From Lentzea jiangxiensis (GTDB lineage: Bacteria; Actinomycetota; Actinomycetes; Mycobacteriales; Pseudonocardiaceae): a stretch of DNA of 64,000 nucleotides. The notes under the pieces are model-generated. The model did not search any database. It was not told the origin of the DNA and was given only the letters and a program-made list of their open reading frames with translations. Numbering within the stretch: position 1 is the first letter of the stretch; every line of letters starts with the position of its first letter. The stretch lies in contig NZ_FNIX01000015.1 in assembly GCF_900104175.1 (NCBI RefSeq), positions 115,941-179,940 of the forward strand, written 5' to 3'. The translations under genes were made by a program, and so were the position numbers. This document shows positions 10,390 to 20,100 of this stretch, piece by piece.

Positions 10390-12282
10390 TCAGTTCTTCC
10401 TTCCGGAAAGCTCCGCGAGCATCGCGTTGTAGGCGGCCAGCCGGTCGTCGTGCCCGGTGTCGGTGGCGCGGTCGAACCGCACGGCCTCGCGCCGGTCCGC
10501 GACCGCCCACTGCCGCAGCAGCGCGAGCACGACGACCAGCACGGGAATCTCCCCCGTGGCCCAGGCGATCCCGCCGCCCAGGCGCTGGTCGGTGAGAAGA
10601 TCGGGCACCCACGTGAGGCCGAGGGTGCGGTAGAAGAACTCGGCGATCACGGTCTGGTGGTTCATCAGGATCACGCCGAAGAACGCGTGGAACGGCATCA
10701 CCGAGAACAACAGCCCGAGCCGGGCCAGGTGCGGCAGCGTGCGCGGTGCGCGGTCGACCCCGATGACGAGCCAGAAGAACACGTAGCCGCTGAGCAGGAA
10801 ATGGATGTTCATCAGCTGATGCGCCCAGTGGAAGCGCATCGCCGCACCGAACAGCTCGGAGAAGTACAGCACGTAGAACGACCCGACGAACGTCGTCGCG
10901 GCCACCGCGGGATGCGCGACCAGCCGCGCGGCGCGGCAGTGCAGCAACGCCGCCACCCACTGCCTCGGCCCCGGCGGCAGCACCCGCAACGCCAGCGTGG
11001 CCGGTCCGCCGAGCACGAGCAGCACCGGTGCCAGCATGTTGAGCGACATGTGCGCCACCATGTGCATGCTGAACGTGCCCGCCGCGTACCTGCCGACACC
11101 GGACGACGTCACCACCAGCACGACCGCGCAGCCCGACAACCACGCCACCGTCCGGCCGACCGGCCACCCGTCGCCCCGCCGGCGCAGCCTGTGGACAGCC
11201 ACGACGTACACCACCGCCAGCACGACGGCACCCAGCCCCAGCACGAGGTCGAGCCGCCAGCCCAGAACCAGTTCCGCCGGCGTCGGCGGGTTCGGCAGCT
11301 CGTAGCCGAGCACCGTCTCCTGAGGCGAAGGCCTGCGGGCGAACCACGCGGGCGGCACGAGGTGCGTGAGCCCGGCCGACGCGCCGATCGCCAGCCCCAC
11401 CGCCACCAACTCCACACCGAGCGGCCGGCGCACACCCCAGCGCGCCCGCAGCACCGGCACGGCCGCACACACAGAAAGCTTGAGCAGCAACAAAACCACG
11501 TAACCGCTGTGCAGCCCGATAGGTCCGGCCAGCACCGCACCGGCCACCGATCCACTGAGGACAACCACGACCACGCACCACGTCGTGAGCCGGTGATAGC
11601 GCCGCACGACGACATCGGTGGCGCTGGTCCCGGGCCGGCGCAGATACGCACGCAGCGCGACGAGCGAACCGATCCACACCGCGGCCGCCGGGATGTGCCA
11701 GATCATGGCGTTGGTCGCAACGTCGTGCCACGCGCCGTTCGCCACATGACCCGCGATGACCGGCGCCAGCACACCGACGGTCGCGGGCACGAGCCACAAC
11801 ACCGAGGTCGTCCACGTCAGCGTCGCCCGCGCACCCACCGCCACGACCGCGGCGGCCACAGCCGAGCAGATCCAGGCCTTCGGTTCCTCGGTCGCCGCCA
11901 CGAGCCCGCCGAGGTGGTCGAGCGCCACCGCGGCCGACTGCCCCGACGCGTCCGCAGCGGACAGGACAACGGCGCAGGTCGCCGCGCAGGCCCACACCGC
12001 GGCCGCCGTCGCGGCAGTGCGCACGGCGGCGTACGCGTGCGCGGTCAGCTTGATCCGCTTCGGTGGCGCGGGCACGACGAACGCCGCGAAAGCGAGCGCT
12101 CCCACCGCGACCGTGGCGGCGGCGTTCGCGAGCGTGCGCACGATGCCGAACGCCAGCGACGTGAGTCTGCCCGGATCACTGTCTCCCAGAGCGGCGTACA
12201 CGTCACCCGCCCAGAACACGACAACCGTGACGCACAACGCCGAGCCGGCCGACGCCACCGCGACGGTCCTGTCCACCCTCAT
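10390..12282 (-). CDS. CopD / CtaG-like fusion, copper membrane protein
   Basis: 630 aa, almost entirely membrane segments. The first half resembles CopD (HIPAAAVWIGSLVALRAYLRR), which is linked to copper uptake or handling. The second half resembles the CtaG-type cytochrome oxidase assembly family (TFSMHMVAHMSLNMLAPVLLV, then YFSELFGAAMRFHWAHQLMNIHFLLSGYVFFW shortened here, with several His/Met pairs that could bind copper). The fusion is common in actinobacteria. It is the first gene of the leftward copper run and is divergent from the GlxA-like regulator, with 91 bp between the starts. Confidence 0.87.
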   Translation of the reverse strand: MRVDRTVAVASAGSALCVTVVVFWAGDVYAALGDSDPGRLTSLAFGIVRTLANAAATVAVGALAFAAFVVPAPPKRIKLTAHAYAAVRTAATAAAVWACAATCAVVLSAADASGQSAAVALDHLGGLVAATEEPKAWICSAVAAAVVAVGARATLTWTTSVLWLVPATVGVLAPVIAGHVANGAWHDVATNAMIWHIPAAAVWIGSLVALRAYLRRPGTSATDVVVRRYHRLTTWCVVVVVLSGSVAGAVLAGPIGLHSGYVVLLLLKLSVCAAVPVLRARWGVRRPLGVELVAVGLAIGASAGLTHLVPPAWFARRPSPQETVLGYELPNPPTPAELVLGWRLDLVLGLGAVVLAVVYVVAVHRLRRRGDGWPVGRTVAWLSGCAVVLVVTSSGVGRYAAGTFSMHMVAHMSLNMLAPVLLVLGGPATLALRVLPPGPRQWVAALLHCRAARLVAHPAVAATTFVGSFYVLYFSELFGAAMRFHWAHQLMNIHFLLSGYVFFWLVIGVDRAPRTLPHLARLGLLFSVMPFHAFFGVILMNHQTVIAEFFYRTLGLTWVPDLLTDQRLGGGIAWATGEIPVLVVVLALLRQWAVADRREAVRFDRATDTGHDDRLAAYNAMLAELSGRKN

Positions 12283-12373
12283 GCCCAGGCGGTCGGCCAG
12301 AACTCCGTTTCGGTTCCCGGAGAGCCCGAACTACCGGCGTCCGTGTGACGCATCAGACTGCGCACGTGCAAGG

Positions 12374-13345
12374 ATGCCGGAGGTGCGCACTCGATCCGTG
12401 CTCGTGATCTTGTTCGACGGAGTGCAGCCCCTCGACGTCGCCGGACCCCTGGACGTGTTCTCGGCGGCGGCACGTTTCGCCGGAACCGAGGACATGCCGC
12501 CGTACCTCGTGCGCACGGCCTCGCTCGGCGGTGAGGTGGTGCGTGCCGCCGGAGGCCTGCGGATGGTTCCGGACGTCGACCTGGCCGCCGCCGAGGACCC
12601 CGACGTGCTTCTCGTGCCGGGTGGACCGGGCGTGGGAGAGGTCGACGATCGGCTCGTGGCTTGGTTGCGCGAGCGTGCTCCCGGGGCGAGCCGGGTGGTG
12701 TCGGTGTGCACCGGGGCCTGGCTGCTGGCCGAGGCCGGTCTGCTGGACGGCCGCCGGGCGACGACCCACTGGGAGGCCTGCGCGCATCTGGCCGGCAGCC
12801 ACCCCGAGGTGCGGGTCGAGACGGAGCCGATCTTCGTCCGGGACGGTCCTGTCTCCACGTCGGCCGGGGTGACCGCAGGGGTGGACCTCACGCTCGCCCT
12901 GGTGGAGGAGGACTTCGGCCGCGCGGTGGCGCACGAGGTCGCGCGGCTGCTGGTGGTCTTCCTGCGCAGACCGGGCAGCCAGGCCCAGGTCAGCGCGCAG
13001 CTCTCCGCCCAGGTCGCCCACTCCGCTCCGCTGCGCGAGGTCCAGCACTGGGCCACCGCCAACCTCGCGGCGGACCTGTCCGTTCCCGCGATGGCGCGGC
13101 GGGCCGGCCTGTCACCGCGACAGTTCGCGCGGGCGTTCGCCGAACAGGCAGGGGTGACGCCTGGGCGTTTCGTGGACCTCATCCGGCTGGAGGCCGCGCA
13201 ACGCATGCTGGTGGACACCGGTGAAGGCGTGTCGCGGATCGCACGTCAGTGCGGGTACGGGACGCAGGAAGGAATGCGACGCGCGTTCGTGCGTGAACTC
13301 GGTGTCTCGCCCACGGAGTACCGACGCGGTCGCCCTGATCTCTGA
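12374..13345 (+). CDS. GlxA-family transcriptional regulator (DJ-1/PfpI + AraC HTH)
   Basis: 323 aa. Residues about 8-190 are a DJ-1/PfpI domain (VLFDGVQ-like start VILFDGVQPLDVAGPLDVF, VLLVPGGPGVG, the Cys elbow VSVCTGAWLLAEAGLLDGR, ATTHWE). Residues about 215-323 are an AraC/XylS double HTH (LSVPAMARRAGLSPRQFARAF, GVSRIARQCGYGTQEGMRRAF). ATG at 12374 is chosen because upstream sequence in this frame is the shadow of the CopD-CtaG gene; a GTG at 12383 is also possible. It may regulate the neighbouring DJ-1 gene downstream (98 bp away) or the divergent copper operon. Confidence 0.88.
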   Translation: MPEVRTRSVLVILFDGVQPLDVAGPLDVFSAAARFAGTEDMPPYLVRTASLGGEVVRAAGGLRMVPDVDLAAAEDPDVLLVPGGPGVGEVDDRLVAWLRERAPGASRVVSVCTGAWLLAEAGLLDGRRATTHWEACAHLAGSHPEVRVETEPIFVRDGPVSTSAGVTAGVDLTLALVEEDFGRAVAHEVARLLVVFLRRPGSQAQVSAQLSAQVAHSAPLREVQHWATANLAADLSVPAMARRAGLSPRQFARAFAEQAGVTPGRFVDLIRLEAAQRMLVDTGEGVSRIARQCGYGTQEGMRRAFVRELGVSPTEYRRGRPDL

Positions 13346-13443
13346 CAGAGGGCAGATTCGTTGGGGTGTACGGCATAGGCGCCTCGGGCCGGCGGAACTA
13401 GCGTTCTTCGCGTTGATCTTCGCAAACCTGGAGGGGTACCCAC

Positions 13444-14070
13444 GTGCAGGTCGCCATCGTTCTCTATCCCGGCTTCACCTCGTTGGACGTTCTCGGACCG
13501 TACGAGGTCCTGGGACGCCTTCCCGACACCGAGGTCGTCTTCGTGGCCGAGAAGCCGGGCCTGGTCGTCAACGACCTGAAGAGCCTGTCGATCGAGGCCG
13601 TGGCCACCCCGGCCGACGTCACGACGCCTGACGTCGTGCTCGTCGGGGGAGGCCCGGGCCAGGTGGAGCAGATGTCCAACGACGCCTTGCTCGACTGGCT
13701 GCGCACGGCCGACCGGACCAGCAGGTGGACGACCGCCGTCTGCACCGGCACCTTCCTCCTCGCCGCGGCCGGGGTGCTCGAGGGCCGCCGGGCGACCACC
13801 CACTGGGCGGGGCTCGACCAGCTCGCCGGGTTCGGCGCGATCCCGTCGAAGCAGCGGGTCGTCGTCGACGGTCACTACGCGACCGCGGCCGGCGTGTCCG
13901 CGGGCATCGACATGGCCTTGACCCTGGGCGGGCTGATCGCGGGCGACGACGTCGCGCAGACGGTGCAGCTCATCATCGAGTACGCGCCGGAGCCGCCCTA
14001 CGCCGCGGGGTCGCTCGACTCCGCCCCCGCGGACGTGGTCGAAAGGGCGAGGCGGGTGCTGGCGAGCTGA
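13444..14070 (+). CDS. DJ-1/PfpI family protein
   Basis: 208 aa, GTG start behind a strong ribosome-binding site (GGAGGGG). It has VAIVLYPGFTSLDVLGPYEVL, VVLVGGGPGQVEQM, and the nucleophile elbow TAVCTGTFLLAAAGVLEGR followed by RATTHWAGLDQLA. This organisation is that of the cytoplasmic isonitrile hydratase/ThiJ-like group, but the substrate is not decided by sequence. It follows the GlxA-type regulator on the same strand, and regulator plus single-domain DJ-1 gene is a recurrent pairing. No export signal, unlike the paralogue at 7.5-8.1 kb. Confidence 0.85.
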   Translation: MQVAIVLYPGFTSLDVLGPYEVLGRLPDTEVVFVAEKPGLVVNDLKSLSIEAVATPADVTTPDVVLVGGGPGQVEQMSNDALLDWLRTADRTSRWTTAVCTGTFLLAAAGVLEGRRATTHWAGLDQLAGFGAIPSKQRVVVDGHYATAAGVSAGIDMALTLGGLIAGDDVAQTVQLIIEYAPEPPYAAGSLDSAPADVVERARRVLAS

Positions 14071-14191
14071 GTCCACCACCGGAGGGGTGAGCGCAGCGAC
14101 GGTCGGCGCGCGTCACCTGATGGGTTGGTCATCCGGGTGAGCGCGTTTGCCGGCATGGATTTCGGCACCCCCGGTCCGAAATGATTCCGGC

Positions 14192-17100
14192 GTGCTGGAC
14201 AAGATCGCAATTGTGGGCGTGGCGTGTCGTTTCCCCGGCGGAGCGGGCGATCTGGAAGGGCTGTGGTCGCTGCTGGCCGCAGAGCGCGAGGTGGTCGGGC
14301 CGCCACCGCCGAACCGGTTCGACGTCGAGCGGTACTGGGACTCCAACCAGCTGCGGCCCGGCAAGTCCTACACGTTCGCGGGCGGGTACCTCGACGACGT
14401 CACCGGGTTCGACGCCGACTTCTTCGGGATCAGTCCGCGTGAGGCGATGTGCATCGACCCGCAACAGCGGCTGGTGCTGGAACTGGGCGTCGAGGCGCTC
14501 GACGACGCCGGGATCGACCCGGCCTCGCTGGCCGGTACGGATGCCGCCGTGTTCGTCGGTGTGTCCGCGTTGGACTACGGCGGACAGCAAATGCTGATGC
14601 CGTCCGCGGTCGGTCCCTACACCAACTCCGGAGCCGCCCTGTCCAACACGGCGAACCGGTTGTCCTACCAGCTCGACGTGCACGGACCCAGCCTGAAGGT
14701 GGACACGGCGTGCGCCTCGTCGCTGAACGCGGTCCACCTGGCCTGCGAGCACCTCCGGCACGGCGGCGGACGGGTCGCCTTCGCCGCGGGGGTCAACCTG
14801 CTGCTCAACCCCATCACCTACGTCGGGTTCGCCAAAGCCGGGTTCCTGTCGCCGACCGGGCACTGCCGCCCGTTCTCGGCCCGTTCCGACGGGTACGTCC
14901 GTGCCGAGGGCGGTGGCGTGCTGGTCCTCAAGCGCCTGGCCGACGCGGTTGCCGACGGGGACCGGGTCCACGCCGTGATCGCGGGGTCCGGGACGAACAG
15001 CGACGGGCACACCAGCGGACTGGTGCTGCCCAGCGGCGAGGCCCAGGAAGCGTTGCTGCGCCAGGTCTACGACCGGTTCGGGCTCGACCCGGACGACTTG
15101 GCCTACCTGGAGGCGCACGGCACCGGGACACCGATCGGCGATCCGGTCGAGTGCCGGGCGATCGGGAACGCCCTCGGACTGCGCCGCACCGGCGCGGCGC
15201 TGCCGATCGGCTCGATCAAGGCCAACCTGGGGCACCTCGAACCGGCATCGGGCATGGCCGGGCTGTGCAAGGCGATCCTCGTGCTGCGCCACGGCGAGAT
15301 CCCCGCGACCCCGAACGCGAGCCCGCGCAGCACGGAGATCGACTTCGACGGCCTGGCGCTGACCCCGGTGGAGCGGTCGCGGCCCGTGGCGGGCCGTCTG
15401 GTCGGGGTGAACTCGTTCGGGTTCGGCGGTGCGAACGTGCACGTCGTCCTGGAGGAACCCCCTGCGGCCCACCCCGCGCCGCACGGGGGAACCGAGGTGC
15501 CGGTCGTCGTCTCGGCGCACACCGAGGCGGCCCTCGCCGACGCGGTGTCCCGCATGGACCGTCGTCTGGCCGGCTGCCCGGATTTCGCCGACCTCGCCTA
15601 CACCTCGTCGCAGCGACGGGGAAAGCACGCCTACCGCCGCGTGGTGCTTGCCGCCGACGCGGACGAGGCGCGTCATCGCCTGGCCAAGCAGATCCCGCCG
15701 CAGCGGGCGACCGAGCGGGGCCGCGTCGCCTTCGCCTTCTCCGGTCATGGCGCGCAGTGGCCCGGGATGGCGGCGGACCTCGTCGACACCGATCCGGTGT
15801 TCGCCGGCGCGGTCGCCCGGATCGACGCCGCGCTGGCACCGCTCGTCGGCTGGACGGTCGCCGACGAACTGCGGTCGGCCGAGCCGCGGCTGCACGACAC
15901 CGGTGTGATCCAGCCCGTTCTCTTCGCGGTGCAGGCCGGCATCGTGGCGGTGCTCGCGGAACACGGCCTGCACCCGGAAGCCGTGTACGGCCACAGCGTG
16001 GGGGAGATCGCCGCTGCTTTCGCGGCCGGGATCTACGACGTGGACCAGGCCGTGGCGCTGGTGGTGGCGCGCAGCCGGGCCCAGGCGACCACCGCAGGCA
16101 CCGGCAGCATGGCTGCGGTCAGCCTCGGGCCGGAGGAGACCGGGACACTGCTCGCACGCTACGACGGGCGCGTGGAGATCGCGGGGATCAACAGTGCGAA
16201 CGACGTCACGGTCGCCGGGCCGAGAACCGATCTGCAAGACCTCGCCGACCGGCTGGCGGAGCGCGAGGTCTTCTGCCGCATCCTCGACCTGGACTACCCG
16301 TTCCACAGCACGGCGATGGAGCCGTTGCGCGCCTCGTTGCTGGCGGATCTGGCCAGCCTGGCACCGAAAGCCGCCACCGTCGACTTCGTCTCCACGGTCA
16401 CCGGTGAGCCCTTGGCGGGGGAGCGGCTGGACGCGCAGTACTGGTGGCGCAACGTCCGCGAGCCCGTCCGGTTCGCCGCGGCCACCGACCACCTGGTCGC
16501 CGCCGGGTTCGACACGATCATCGAGATCGGGCCGAAACCGGTGTTGCGGACGTACCTGAAGCGAGCCGTGAAGGACGGCGTGCTCGCCGTGCTGCCGACG
16601 CTCACCCGGGACGAGCCCGGAGCGGCCGCGCTGCGGGCGACGGTGGAGTCCGCGCTGGCCGCCGGCGTGACGATCGCCCCCGAACGGTTCTTCCCCCGCC
16701 GAGGCCGGGTCGTGCCGTTGCCCGCTCACCCGTGGCAACGCGAGCGGTTCTGGCTGGGCGGCCAGCACACCTGGGGCGGTACCAGCGCGCCACCCGACCA
16801 CGTGCTGCTCGGCGACCGGGTCGCCGTCTCCGACCCGACGTGGCAGACCACCGTCGACCCGGCCCGGTGGCCGTGGCTGACCGGCCACCGGGCCGCGGGG
16901 ACGCCGATCATGCCGGCGGCCGGCTACCTGGAGATGGGCTGGGCGGCCGGGCAGCTCGTGTTCGACGGACCGGCGGAGGTGAGGGAGCTGCACATCACCA
17001 AGCCGATGGTGGCTCCCGACGACGAGTCGGTGCTGCCCCGCATGCAGGTCTCGCTGTCCGAAGAGGACGGGGTGTTCCGGGTCGCCACGTGCTCGGCCGA

Positions 17101-20100
17101 GGGGCAGACGTGGCTGACCCACGCGCGAGGACGAGTGCGCCGCCGGGTGGCCTCGGCCCCGCCGCCGCTCGACCTGACCGCACTGCGCGCACGGTTCGCC
17201 GAAAGGGGCGAGCACGTCGATCGGGAGACGCTGTACGCCGACGGAGAGCGGATCGGCCTCGGCTACGGTCCCGAGTTCCTGGTCATCTCCGGCCTGTGGG
17301 TGGACGGCACGGAGATCCTGGGCGACTACGACTGCGGCCACCTGGACTTCACCGGGTTCCACGCGCACCCGGCGTGGACCGACGTCGCCCCGCAGGCCGC
17401 GATCCAACTCGGCCGGATCCGCCGTGGCCACGTCGCCGACGAGGACTCCTACATGCCCGTGGCGGTCGGCTCCGCCCGGTTGTGGAACACACCCACCAAG
17501 ACCGGCGCCGTGCACTTCCGCTGCCGCACGCTCTCGGAGTCCTGGGCCTCGGCCGACATCACCCTCACCGACGACGCGGGCACCGTCGCACTGGAACTGC
17601 TCGACTGCCGGTTCCTGCGGGTCAAGGTGCCCAGTCGGCGCGTGGTCCGGCGCCAGCACACCGAGCTCCGCGCCGCACCGCGCGGCCTGCCACCCGCCGC
17701 GGAGGTGCCCTGCCCGTCACCGCGGGTGCAGGCCCCACCGGTCACCGGCTACGCGGAGCTGAGGCGACGGCGGCTTGAGGCGGCCGCCGCCTTCACGGTG
17801 CGCGCGTTCACCGCCATCCTCGACGGAGCGGAGGTGTTCTTCACCGACGACCTGCTGGCCGCCGGGGTGCGCCCGGAGTTCGGCCGCCTGCTCGACCTGC
17901 TGACCGGGCTGGCCGCAGACCACGGCCACCTGGAGTGGCTCGGCGAGTTCCAGGGACGCACCCGCTGGCGGATCCGCCCCGACGTCGCCGAGCCCGCGTT
18001 CGCGGGCTTGGTCACCGACTTCCCCGAGCACGTCCCGGACCTGACCCTGTTCGGCCGGTGCGGCCTGCACCTGGCCGAGCTGCTGCGCGGGGAACGGGAC
18101 GCGCTCGACATCCTCCTCCCCGCGCACGGCAGTGACACCCTCACCCACTACCACGCCCTGTCTCCGATGCTGCGGTCGTGCAACCACGCCGCGGCGGAGG
18201 TGATGCGCGCACTGGCCGAGGCGTGGCCGGCCGACCGTCCACTGAGGATTCTGGAGGTGGGTGGCGGCACCGGTGCGCTGACCGCGGCGCTGCTGCCCGT
18301 CCTGCCGCGAGACCGCACGCGTTACGTGTTCACGGACATCTCGCAGAACTTCCTCGCCCCGGCCGAGGCGCGCTTCGGGCGGTACGACTTCGTCGAGTAC
18401 CGGACCCTCGACCTCGACCAGCCCGACGTCGAGGCCGGTGGCTTCGACGTCGTGGTCGCCGGAAACGCCCTCCACGCGGCCAAGGACGTGCGTGCGGCAC
18501 TGCGTGCGGTGTCGGAGATGCTGACCGACAACGGACGTCTGCTGTTCGTCGAGGCCCACGATCCGATGCTGCTCGCCCTGCCGTTCGGCCTGGTACCCGA
18601 GTTCTGGTCGATGACCGATCTCGACCTGCGGCCCACCTCGCCGGTGCTGTCCGCTCGGCAGTGGCGCGATCTGCTTCCGGACAACGGTTTCCGTGCCGCG
18701 CGAACGGTTCTCGAAGGGGAACTGTGCTCGCTGACGACGGCGAGCAGGGTGCCGCGCACCGCTTGCGCGCCGGAGGCGACGGGTACCGCTGCGAACAGCC
18801 GTGTCGTGGTCGTCGCCGAGGACGACACCGACGAGCTGGCCGTCGCGCTCACCACGAGGCTCGCGGAGCTGGGCGCCGACGCGGTGCGGACCACCGCCGG
18901 CACCGGCACAGCCGACTGGTTCACCGCTTCCGAGACCGATGTGGTGCTCGTGCTCGCCGAGGACGAGTCGGATCCGCTGGCCGCCGTCGAGGCGACCACA
19001 CGGCGGTTCGAGCTGGTGCGCACGCTCGCGGTCAGGTCTGCCGAGTTCCCCGCGGGCGCGGTGACGCGGCTGTGGCTGGTCAGCCGCCCCACCGGGGTCA
19101 ACCCGGCGCCCGAAGGGGCGACGGACCCGGCCGGCGCCGCGTTCTGGGGCGCCACGCGCACCGTGGCCGCCGAACACGGTCTGATGGACATCCGGCGGGT
19201 CTCGGTCGCGCGTGACGTCCCGGTCGACCGAGTCGCACGTGAGCTCCTCGATCCCACGGACGAGGACGAGGTGGTGCTCACGGCGTCGGGCCGGTTCGTG
19301 CCGCGCCTGCGCGACATGCCGCCACCCCCTGCCGACGACCCCGCCACCCCGTACCGGCTCGTCGCCCGCGACGCGGGGCCCTCCTACGAGCTGGCGTGGG
19401 TGGCCGCGGAGATGCCGGAACCCGGTCCGGGCCAGGTCGCCCTGGAAGTCCACGCCACGGGCATCAACTACCGCGACGCGCTGCTCGCGGTCGGACTGCT
19501 GCCGGGGTGGGTGGTGGAGGCCGGGATGACCGGCACGCACCTGGGCGGCGAATGCGCGGGCGTGGTCACGGCGGTCGGCCCCGGAGTGACGCGGTACCGG
19601 CCGGGTGACCGTGTCTTCGGGTCCGTCGCCGGTTCCTTCGCCTCGCACGTGCTGGCCGACGAGAACCTGGTGGGACCGGTGCCCGACGGGATCGACCTGG
19701 TCTCCGCGGCGACCATGCCCGTCGCGTTGATCAGCGCCAGCTACGGGCTGGTGCACCAGGCCAAGCTCGCCAAGGGCGAGACGGTCCTGGTGCACGGCGC
19801 CGCCGGCGGTGTCGGGCTGGCGGCGTTCCAGTGCGCCCGTTCCCTGGGGGCCACGGTGATCGCCACCGCGGGCACCGAGGAGAAGCGCGACTTCCTGAGA
19901 CTGCTCGGCGTGGAGCACGTCTTCGACTCGCGCAGCCTCGGTTTCGTCGCCGACGTGCTCGCCGTGACCGACGGGCAGGGCGTCGACGTCGTGCTCAACT
20001 CGTTGGGCGGGGAGTTCATCGGCCGCAGCCTGGAACTGCTGCGCTTCGGCGGCCGGTTCGTCGAACTCGGCAAGCGCGATCTCTACAGCGACCGCAACGT

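Noticed and set aside
14129..17659. Reverse frame of 1176 codons opposite the PKS
   Set aside because: Shadow of the high-GC PKS gene; no family motif, composition rich in Arg/Gly/His/Gln, no start context.
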